From Pseudobutyrivibrio sp. OR37 (GTDB lineage Bacteria; Bacillota; Clostridia; Lachnospirales; Lachnospiraceae): DNA of 64,000 nucleotides. The DNA lies in NCBI RefSeq assembly GCF_900113655.1, contig NZ_FOQF01000015.1:18495-82494 (forward strand), in the 5' to 3' direction. The position numbers were made by a program, and so were the translations under genes. The notes beneath the pieces were generated by a model. That model worked only from the letters and a program-made list of their open reading frames with translations. It did no database searches and was not told the DNA's origin. The stretch's first letter is position 1. Each line of letters opens with the position of its first letter. Of this stretch, positions 14,279-21,661 are shown piece after piece.

Positions 14279-15889
14279 TTACTCAATCTCCAATGTTTTT
14301 TGCACCTGTTCCCACTTCTTAAGAAGATTTCTAGTGGTGAACTTCTGACTGATTTCATAGGAATAAACCTTGGCCTGATTCCAGTTGGCAAGACTTCCTA
14401 AAAAATAATCAAGAGCTACAGGTATACGCTCAAAATCCGTTACCACAAAACCGTTGTAGCCATTTTGCATGTACTGGGTTTCGCGCCTTACAATCTGTGG
14501 AATAGCTGAACTGATGCAGTTTATCTGAAGATACAAATCCGGGTTGTGTCGCATATCTATCATAATGCGCTGCTCCCTGATGCACTTGCTTACAGATAAT
14601 TCATCTACACACTGCTCCACTACAAATCTGCCCAAAACCTCGTTCTCGCTTTCATCTACCATTTTATTTTCAGCATCGTCTTCGTTTTCATCCTCGCCCA
14701 GTGCCATTTTAGGATCAAAGCCTGCCTCTTCAATAATGGTTGCGATTTTGTTTATCAATATTTCGGGCAAATCAAACTGGGCATTTCTTGTAAATATATG
14801 AACCATGGCCTTTTCGTTTTCACATAGATACTGGGCCAGGGCAATCATCAAGCTCCTGAATCTATCCTCCGGCAAATCATCCACTGGCACTAATATCTTT
14901 TGAACTGTGAGCTGCTCACTGATACCAAAATCCATGCGGGAATCGTAAGGGGAAATATCAATTACATTGTCAATTTCCTCCTCCATCTCTCGCTTCAGAT
15001 ATCTGGTTGTGGCCTCTGAATCTGTGATGATATAGCCTGCCTTCTTCACAAATACCTTTCCCTCAGGATGGTCCTTAATTCTGTATCTGTCTCCATAAAA
15101 TGACAAAATACATCTCTTTTTATCCATAAGTGTTTTCAGTGGCATGATGTTTAATTCATGCATTGCCACACAGTAAACCCCGTCCTCCTCATCGGTAAGC
15201 ACATGAGCTTCAAACACCTCCATTATCACCTCTGATAAGCTGTCGTATCGAAGCTTGCTAAAGGTTTTAGCTTCATCATTTTCATCATTTGTCACCAGAT
15301 AGGTATTGCTCTTTGGATTGATATCCACAATTCCTGTATCCTGGTACACACGCATTTTCACAACACCCTTTTCCGTTAAGTAATCCGTATATGCGATAAC
15401 TCCATCCTCATACAATTCCGTAGCTGATACGAAGCCTCTATCATCGTAAATATTTCGTCTAACCAGCACATCCTTTTTGTACATGCTTACTTCAATAGGA
15501 TTGCCAGCTTCGCCAAAATTTATCTGGGCGTACTTCTCACCATTCAAAAAGGCAAGCACCACATAAGGTGTATAAACAAACTCAACATTCTTTGGCCAGT
15601 CCAGATTGTGGAAGGAAAAGACCTGAGCTTTCTTTCTTTTCACTTCCTGAATGGCATCAAAACAAGACCAGTAGCGGGCATGATAAACTCCCTGCCTATG
15701 CAAAAAGTGCCTGAAGTTTGGTGTGTGGCTCAAAAGCAGTATCTTAAACTCCCTCATACCACTGCGGTGAAACATCTGAACCTGCTTTACCGTGTCATCA
15801 AACTCCGTATGCATTCTACGGGTGTGCCAGTTCTGCTCAAGCTCTTTCCATGTATTCTGTTGATACCAGGCTGGAATAAAATAAAGCAT
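14279..15889 (-). CDS. asp1: Accessory Sec system protein Asp1
   Basis: A 536-residue Asp1. It adopts a non-catalytic GT-B-like fold in characterised systems and joins Asp2 and Asp3 in the adhesin-delivery complex. Conserved features are the start MLYFIPAWYQQNTW, the segment FDDTVKQVQMFHRSG, FSFHNLDWPKNVEFVYTPYV and the C-terminal segment ISSAIPQIVRRETQYMQNGY. An acidic low-complexity insert (GEDENEDDAENK) lies near residue 400. AGGAGAATCT precedes the ATG. It lies 11 bp after secY2 and 11 bp before asp3. asp2 is missing from its usual place between asp1 and asp3 and is found at 19007-20494. Confidence 0.93.
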   Translation of the reverse strand: MLYFIPAWYQQNTWKELEQNWHTRRMHTEFDDTVKQVQMFHRSGMREFKILLLSHTPNFRHFLHRQGVYHARYWSCFDAIQEVKRKKAQVFSFHNLDWPKNVEFVYTPYVVLAFLNGEKYAQINFGEAGNPIEVSMYKKDVLVRRNIYDDRGFVSATELYEDGVIAYTDYLTEKGVVKMRVYQDTGIVDINPKSNTYLVTNDENDEAKTFSKLRYDSLSEVIMEVFEAHVLTDEEDGVYCVAMHELNIMPLKTLMDKKRCILSFYGDRYRIKDHPEGKVFVKKAGYIITDSEATTRYLKREMEEEIDNVIDISPYDSRMDFGISEQLTVQKILVPVDDLPEDRFRSLMIALAQYLCENEKAMVHIFTRNAQFDLPEILINKIATIIEEAGFDPKMALGEDENEDDAENKMVDESENEVLGRFVVEQCVDELSVSKCIREQRIMIDMRHNPDLYLQINCISSAIPQIVRRETQYMQNGYNGFVVTDFERIPVALDYFLGSLANWNQAKVYSYEISQKFTTRNLLKKWEQVQKTLEIE

Positions 15890-15900
15890 AGATTCTCCTA

Positions 15901-17106
15901 TTAAATAAATGGTATGTAAGCGTCGTAATCCTTTACGGCTCTAATCTCTCGATACAAATTACAGTTGATGCTGGCAAGGGCAATCATTATAGATGGCAAG
16001 CTCATTACTGACTGAGGAACATATCCTCTTATTGCCAGATACAACGGAACTGCAATAAAAAGACTGGTAAAGAAGGCTGAATAAAGGCCTATCAAAAATA
16101 CCCTGATTGAAATATACCTCTTGGTCTTTTTACCTGTTCTAAGCCCTGTAATGCTATCTCCAGATTTTTGCATATTCTCCGCAAGATTTTTGGGGCTGAT
16201 AAATACAAATGAAAAAACTATGGTAATTACGTATAAAACAGCTACGTAAACACAAACCCCCAGCACATGTGAGGTATCCATGTTTTCCTTAAGCCAGATA
16301 ATGTTTTGATTTTTCGGAAATAGCTCGCTTAAAGCCATAACCACATAAACCGGCAGCATGAAAAAGGCTGCTGCAAACATTACAGGCATCATTCCTATAG
16401 GATTTAGCTTTATAGGGATATAGTTTTTATCAGAATAAATATTGTGAATTGATATTCTTTGCATAGGAATTCTGTATTCGCTGTTTTCGAAAATCACTGT
16501 AAAAATCAGCGCCGCAATAGATATGCTTCCTATGAGAATCAGATTTTTTAATTCCGTACCTCGTACCGTATTTACGATACCATCCAAAATATTTACATAT
16601 ATCAAAATGGTTTGCCCTCCGATGCCGTATTTACCATTTCTGGTTGCAAACCATAAAATAATAAAAGCGCCGGTAACTAATTCTATGCCCGCAATTATTT
16701 GGGCTATAATCAGCTCCAAGCCACCCTGATATACATATATAGTTGATTTTGCTGTGAAAAAGGCCTGAATGACGGCCCAAATGAACATAACAATAAGAGT
16801 CACGCGTGTCACTTTTTTAGGTGAAGTATGTGACTTTCCATCTGCATTTTTTGTAGCCACAATCATCTGTACAAGCAGCATAGAAAACATAAATGGAGAT
16901 ATACCAAGAGCCAGTACGGAGGTCTTGTATCTATCTCCACCTATTGTCTGCATGATTAAATCATCAGATGTGTTTCTAAATGCATCATATGCAGCTAAAT
17001 CCACCCCATATAATGGCAGCTCACGCCCAATCAGGTAACCCACCATTATAATCAGGGTAAATAATAGCTTCTGAATTAGTGTTTTAGGAAAGAATTTTTT
17101 ATTCAT
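15901..17106 (-). CDS. secY2: Accessory Sec translocon subunit SecY2
   Basis: A 401-residue polytopic membrane protein with about ten transmembrane segments, the channel partner of SecA2. It begins with the SecY-like FFPKTLIQKLLFTLIIMVGY and contains GGDRYKTSVLALGISPFMFS and the cytoplasmic loop segment NMQKSGDSITGLRTGKKTKR, where the GxxxGxxT-type loop resembles the SecY C5 loop. It starts 3 bp after the stop of SRR1, so substrate and channel are co-translated. No SecE2 (Asp4/Asp5) ORF is visible in the locus. Confidence 0.94.
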   Translation of the reverse strand: MNKKFFPKTLIQKLLFTLIIMVGYLIGRELPLYGVDLAAYDAFRNTSDDLIMQTIGGDRYKTSVLALGISPFMFSMLLVQMIVATKNADGKSHTSPKKVTRVTLIVMFIWAVIQAFFTAKSTIYVYQGGLELIIAQIIAGIELVTGAFIILWFATRNGKYGIGGQTILIYVNILDGIVNTVRGTELKNLILIGSISIAALIFTVIFENSEYRIPMQRISIHNIYSDKNYIPIKLNPIGMMPVMFAAAFFMLPVYVVMALSELFPKNQNIIWLKENMDTSHVLGVCVYVAVLYVITIVFSFVFISPKNLAENMQKSGDSITGLRTGKKTKRYISIRVFLIGLYSAFFTSLFIAVPLYLAIRGYVPQSVMSLPSIMIALASINCNLYREIRAVKDYDAYIPFI

Positions 17107-17109
17107 TCT

Positions 17110-18912
17110 TTAAATTTGTTCGTCCGTTTCCTTTTTAGTCTTATCGTAAGTACGTTTTCCAATGATGGCCGCCAAAAGAGCAAACAAAAATCCACCTTGT
17201 GAGGATGCCTTCAAATCTTTAGCACTCTTAGCTACATCCTCATCACCGATCTGAGAATTGTTAATAACTTCCTCAGGTATTGTTCTAATAGTATGTGGAG
17301 CCGCCTCCTCAAGCTCGTCCTCCACAACAGCAAGTGGAGTGACCTCGTCACCAACCACTCTGCCAGCTACTCCTGCATTGCCGTTTGCTGGAGTATTTGC
17401 TGTAGTATTAACCGAAGCATTCTGTACCACCTGAACCTCTGTGTCTGCTTCCGCTGCCACTGGTGCTGGTACTGATGATGTAACAGCTGCTGCCGCTGTA
17501 GATGATGCACTTGCTGAGGCTGCTGCACCCCTTGCTGCTCTTGCTGCTGCCGCAAGGCTTTCGCTGGTTGAAATGCTTTCGCTTACTGAAAGGCTTTCGC
17601 TTACTGAAATACTTTCGCTGGTTGAAAGACTCTCGCTTACTGAAAGGCTCTCACTTGTGGAAATACTTTCACTAGCTGAAAGGCTTTCACTCTTTTGAAT
17701 TCTAGCTGATTCAGACTGTGCTCTCATCTGGCTGATTGAATTGTATCTTTCAACTGCTGCACTTTCTGAAGCAGAAATGCTTGCGCTTGTAGAATCCATA
17801 AGCTCTGAAACATAATTTGAAAGACTTGTAAGCTGTGATGAATAAGCTGCAATGTTATCCTTATAAGCCTGATGATTAGCAAGATCAGCTAAAAACTGGT
17901 CTCTTGTGTACCAATCCACACCCTTTGTAGAGCCGGCATCGTTTTTCTCGAAGCCAATTCTCTGCTTGTAGGTATACTTTTCTGCGTAATCTGTGCCCTT
18001 ATATGCAATCTGCTGCTTGCTCTGGTTAGAATAAATAGGGCTCTTCTCTACTACATTGATACCACCAACATTTTTTGCAATATCCTCGGAATTATTATTA
18101 TCATGGAATAGAGAATTTCCATCATGGTCACAGGTTACATAATCATAATATCTCTCCTGATAGGTAAGAGTTCCATCTATAAGCTTTGAGTACTTAATTA
18201 CAAAATGATGATTCTCGTATCCGTCATTTGTATAGAAAGAATACTCAATATTATTTGCGTGAACTGCATCAACCTCCCCTGTAATAAGCAGCTTGTACTT
18301 AATCATTTCAAATGCAAGATTTCGAGCCACATCCTTGGTGTAGAAGTTGTTACCATCAAGTCTCTTGTTTTGTTCAGCAACCTTTTCAATTACGTCGTCA
18401 GAATTCTTAAGTGCTTCCTTCGCTTCTTTCTCAAGCTCATCCACACCATCCTTTGCATAAGGAGACTCTGCAAAAGCCTGTGATTCATTTTCATAATTTG
18501 TGGTAGTTTCTACTATCGCCTCAGAAAGGCTAGTGCTTGTGCTTTCTAAGGATTCAGATTGAAATTCTGAGGTAGACGCTAAAGCTATATCCTCCTCAGA
18601 TAAAGACGCTTCTAAAGATTGGTATATTTCCTCATCTGTGAGACTTGCTGATGTAATTTCCTCACTGATTACTTCGCTTGTCTCCTCAGGTTCTGTAACC
18701 ACTTCAGCTACTTCCACTGGAGATTCCTCATGTAATTCAGATTCAACAATTGTCTCTTGTGTTGTTTCCTCACTAACAGCTATGCTTAATGTTCCGTCAT
18801 CGTTTTCTTCCATAGCATAAGCTAAATTTGCCCCGTCAGCTGAAATTCCCCCACCAACGGCAGCTCCTGTAATGGCCACACCTTTTAATAACTTACTAAC
18901 TTTCTTTGCCAT
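17110..18912 (-). CDS. Serine-rich repeat glycoprotein 1 (accessory Sec substrate)
   Basis: A 600-residue predicted cell-surface adhesin. The long leader starts MAKKVSKLLKGVAITGAAVG and ends LAYA near residue 33, with the Gly-rich core typical of SecA2/SecY2 substrates. A Ser/Glu-rich stretch follows (about 40-150), then a non-repeat domain (about 150-380) that shares blocks with SRR2 (YDYVTCDHDGNSLF against FDYVTVDSDGNALV), then a serine-rich repeat domain (about 380-460; SES[LI]S[VT] repeats), an Ala-rich segment, and a C-terminal hydrophobic helix (GGFLFALLAAIIGK) with a basic tail. There is no LPxTG, so anchoring is by the helix or by an unrecognised signal. A probable promoter lies at 18934-18961. 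Confidence 0.9.
   Translation of the reverse strand: MAKKVSKLLKGVAITGAAVGGGISADGANLAYAMEENDDGTLSIAVSEETTQETIVESELHEESPVEVAEVVTEPEETSEVISEEITSASLTDEEIYQSLEASLSEEDIALASTSEFQSESLESTSTSLSEAIVETTTNYENESQAFAESPYAKDGVDELEKEAKEALKNSDDVIEKVAEQNKRLDGNNFYTKDVARNLAFEMIKYKLLITGEVDAVHANNIEYSFYTNDGYENHHFVIKYSKLIDGTLTYQERYYDYVTCDHDGNSLFHDNNNSEDIAKNVGGINVVEKSPIYSNQSKQQIAYKGTDYAEKYTYKQRIGFEKNDAGSTKGVDWYTRDQFLADLANHQAYKDNIAAYSSQLTSLSNYVSELMDSTSASISASESAAVERYNSISQMRAQSESARIQKSESLSASESISTSESLSVSESLSTSESISVSESLSVSESISTSESLAAAARAARGAAASASASSTAAAAVTSSVPAPVAAEADTEVQVVQNASVNTTANTPANGNAGVAGRVVGDEVTPLAVVEDELEEAAPHTIRTIPEEVINNSQIGDEDVAKSAKDLKASSQGGFLFALLAAIIGKRTYDKTKKETDEQI
17563..17700 (-). repeat. Serine-rich repeat tract of SRR1
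   Basis: Roughly 18-bp DNA units encode SES[LI]S[TV]SE-type hexapeptides, for example CTTTCGCTTACTGAAAGG on the plus strand. Units differ at few positions, so the tract is recent or homogenised. It is the expected O-glycosylation stalk. Confidence 0.85.
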
Positions 18913-18933
18913 TTTGTCCCCTTTCGAAACACA

Positions 18934-18961
18934 ATATTACTCTATAATTTAATATCGACAA
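18934..18961 (-). promoter_or_regulatory. Probable promoter of SRR1-secY2 operon
   Basis: On the minus strand TTGTCG (18956-18961) and TAATAT (18934-18939) are separated by 16 bp, about 20 bp before the GAAAGGGG ribosome site. It would drive SRR1, secY2, asp1, asp3, secA2, gtfA and gtfB. Confidence 0.45.
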
Positions 18962-19006
18962 AATACCGTTATTTCTAAATACCCTTTTTCAAAATTTTCT
19001 AAAAGT

Positions 19007-20494
19007 TTACCTACTAAAATTCTCCTTTACGATTCTTTCGTATTGTCCCTTAAACCATGCAACAATACCCTCGGTATTATCATTGTGCCTGCCATGAAGC
19101 CCCTTACCATAAATCTGAACTCCGTAGGAATTCATCTCTGAAATCAGCTTTTCATAGGCTGTTGCATCGTAATCATCCTCAAACATATAAGAAACTATAA
19201 ACTTGGTATTTCCAAAGGATGCTGACTTAAGCTTGTCCCAAAATCTTTTGTTCATCTTTTCTACAGCCGTTTCATCCAAGCTTCCCGCAAAATGCTGCAG
19301 CAAATCAAGTGAGGTTGGAAATCCCTGTGGCCTTTTTAGTCTTTCATTAGCAGCCACATCTCCAAGGCTTGCTAAAGGCTTGCCTATAAGAAGTGCATAA
19401 GGTCTTAAATCACAACCGTAATACATGGCCCCAACTGCTCCAATGGAGATACCTGATAGAATAAGCTGATCCTGGAAAAATCCTAGTTTGTTCATATAGG
19501 TTTCGATTATTTTTACTATGGTTGCTTCAAATTCCTCACTTCCTAAATAACCTCCGCCACCTTCAAAACGCTGTTCCGAAATAAGAAGAAATGGGCATCC
19601 CAGCTTTCGCATCATTTTATAGCCTTCAAAGCCCTCTTTCTTTTTATAACCGCTAAAATACACCGCAAGTGGTGGCTTCATATCACCTGGATCAAAGTAC
19701 GAAAAAATCTCCTCACGGTCTGAAGTGACATGTCTTTGTCCTCCCACCAGAAAGGTGCCCTTATCAATTCTGGATACTCGTGCATGAAGAGATATGATGT
19801 CAAGCCTTCCACTACCCATTGCATTGACAGAACAAAAGATAGGCCCCTTGCCTTTGTCCCCTAGTATCACAACAGGCTGCTTTAAATCCTCCTCAGAAAA
19901 CTCCCAGGAATTAATCAAATCCGAAATGGTATCTGAAAGGAACTGCTTTACCGAAAAAGATATTTCTACCCCAGCATCCTTCTTATATTCCAGCCAAAAC
20001 TCTATAGCCTGATTTTCCTCAAGAATAATATTGTTTCTCCAAAATGCAGCCTGATTAAACTGCGCTCCGAAATCTCCGTTTAAGCTTAAGCTGTAATTTC
20101 CCTGCCAATTGATCTTGCCCTTGAAGCCTCTTGAAATGGAGATTTCCTGATGATTGTATTTTTCACTATTGATATAGGTAAAATAATATTTTGCATCTTC
20201 ATTTAGGAATTTTTCGATATCACTTGCCACTAACACCTGGCCCATGCGTCTGTCAAACAACTGTCTGGTATTTGAATCCATATCTACAGAATCAACTACA
20301 AACAGACAATATGAATATGACATTTCATAGATTTTATCAGCCTCTTCCCTTGTAAGATTTCGCTCTAAAATAACGATTTCGTAAATATCATTAGAAAGCA
20401 CCACACTATCTGTGTGCACAATGGAAATCTCCTTGGGATAGGTATATGCACTAGTCCAATCTCTACTACCTATTTGTAATATCTGTATCTTCAT
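19007..20494 (-). CDS. asp2: Accessory Sec system protein Asp2 (GlcNAc O-acetyltransferase-like)
   Basis: A 495-residue Asp2. It belongs to the Asp1-3 complex and in streptococci also O-acetylates GlcNAc on the adhesin with an alpha/beta-hydrolase-type triad. The start KIQILQIGSRDWTSAY is the family hallmark, and the nucleophile elbow SGISIGAVGA gives Ser350; likely triad partners are an Asp in MFEDDYDATAY and the His in GLHGRHND near the C-terminus. A longer frame begins at a TTG (20515), but ATG 20494 with GTGAGGAT upstream fits the family. Its position, apart from asp1 and asp3 and ahead of SRR1, is unusual. A terminator-like hairpin lies just upstream. Confidence 0.93.
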   Translation of the reverse strand: MKIQILQIGSRDWTSAYTYPKEISIVHTDSVVLSNDIYEIVILERNLTREEADKIYEMSYSYCLFVVDSVDMDSNTRQLFDRRMGQVLVASDIEKFLNEDAKYYFTYINSEKYNHQEISISRGFKGKINWQGNYSLSLNGDFGAQFNQAAFWRNNIILEENQAIEFWLEYKKDAGVEISFSVKQFLSDTISDLINSWEFSEEDLKQPVVILGDKGKGPIFCSVNAMGSGRLDIISLHARVSRIDKGTFLVGGQRHVTSDREEIFSYFDPGDMKPPLAVYFSGYKKKEGFEGYKMMRKLGCPFLLISEQRFEGGGGYLGSEEFEATIVKIIETYMNKLGFFQDQLILSGISIGAVGAMYYGCDLRPYALLIGKPLASLGDVAANERLKRPQGFPTSLDLLQHFAGSLDETAVEKMNKRFWDKLKSASFGNTKFIVSYMFEDDYDATAYEKLISEMNSYGVQIYGKGLHGRHNDNTEGIVAWFKGQYERIVKENFSR

Positions 20495-20512
20495 ATAGCA
20501 ATCCTCACTATA

Positions 20513-20547
20513 CAAAAAAGCCCAGCTAGTACTAATACCAGCCAGGC
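20513..20547 (-). terminator. Terminator or attenuator between GT-C-like gene and asp2
   Basis: A 12-bp minus-strand stem (GCCTGGCTGGTA / TACTAGCTGGGC, three G-T wobbles) is followed by TTTTTTG. It ends the SRR2 unit 12 bp past the membrane-protein stop, yet lies only 20 bp before the asp2 start, so asp2 probably depends on partial read-through. Confidence 0.7.
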
Positions 20548-20558
20548 ATGTTTTTTAA

Positions 20559-21587
20559 TTAGTCATCTCCTTCGGCGACCTTCCAACCCAATGCTTTATC
20601 GCAAAGTGAGAATAAGCCTGCTAGTGGAACTATGTAAAGAGCCTTTGAAAGCTGTAACACTGAATCAACCTTCTCGCCCTGTATTGCAAAAATAAATATT
20701 GCAAAAACAACTACACCTAAGTAAATGCACAAATCATCAATTTTCTCGCCTCCGACAGCTTTAATAATGATGAGTACCACAAGCAGTGGAACAAAAGCTA
20801 TCCATGGAGAACCACATATAATTTTAAGTCCTTCACCTACTGAACTAAAATCTATATTTGACATATTGTAAACAAATACCTTATCGAAAAATGCTGATGC
20901 ATTTTTGAAATATACCAAATAAAGAATAACTGGTGCTAACACTGTAATTATGCCTTCAGGCATTGACATCCAAAATGAACGGTAATGCTTTCCATCTACC
21001 CCATCCACCTTAAACTTAACTGCAAACATAAGAATAAGTGCAACCCACAACCAAACATATCCAGGCTGAATGAAGCATACCAAGCCTAAATCTACTGCCA
21101 ATAAATATGTATGATGTGATAAATATCCTGCCTTAAGCTGACGTGCCACATGATATACAGTAAGTGTTAATACGAAGAACATAAGCTCTTCTGCGCCTGC
21201 ATGAGTAAGTGCACCCCACTCAAATATTGCAAGCAATGCTGTTGCAACAAGTGCAAACAAATCTGATGTATAAAGCTTTGCGGTCTTGAACATAAATAAC
21301 ACTGTTGCTAACAAAATTACAACTTCCATTATGAACTGAACCACATGTGTCTCTGTAATCAAATAACCTAAGCCGTAGAACTCATATACTACCGGACCAT
21401 AATGTCCATCAAGCTCTACATAAGCTAAATATCCGTCTCTAACGGAATGAGCTATATCCAAAATCTGCTGTTGAACAGGAGTAAAATCACCCTTTCCAAC
21501 TGGATTAAAAGGACTTGATAATGCAACGATTAAAGCGATTACAACAATAGCCACTAATTCCAAAAATTTCTTCAACTTTACATTCAT
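20559..21587 (-). CDS. Polytopic membrane protein, GT-C-fold glycosyltransferase-like
   Basis: A 342-residue integral membrane protein with about nine hydrophobic segments. The first extracytoplasmic loop (residues about 30-75: GKGDFTPVQQQILDIAHS, then YVELDGHYGPVVYEFYGLGY) resembles the acidic first loop of GT-C polyprenyl-phosphate-sugar glycosyltransferases (GT39/ArnT-like). It lacks the large C-terminal soluble domain of that family. It lies between SRR2 (75-bp gap) and asp2, inside the accessory Sec locus, so a role in decorating or exporting the SRR proteins is plausible. The GT-C assignment is inference; it could be a non-catalytic membrane protein. Confidence 0.6.
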   Translation of the reverse strand: MNVKLKKFLELVAIVVIALIVALSSPFNPVGKGDFTPVQQQILDIAHSVRDGYLAYVELDGHYGPVVYEFYGLGYLITETHVVQFIMEVVILLATVLFMFKTAKLYTSDLFALVATALLAIFEWGALTHAGAEELMFFVLTLTVYHVARQLKAGYLSHHTYLLAVDLGLVCFIQPGYVWLWVALILMFAVKFKVDGVDGKHYRSFWMSMPEGIITVLAPVILYLVYFKNASAFFDKVFVYNMSNIDFSSVGEGLKIICGSPWIAFVPLLVVLIIIKAVGGEKIDDLCIYLGVVVFAIFIFAIQGEKVDSVLQLSKALYIVPLAGLFSLCDKALGWKVAEGDD

Positions 21588-21661
21588 AAATACTCCCCCT
21601 TTTGGTCCATCTTTTTCGATATTCTAATAATATCACAACGTAAAGTTAAATTGTACAACTA

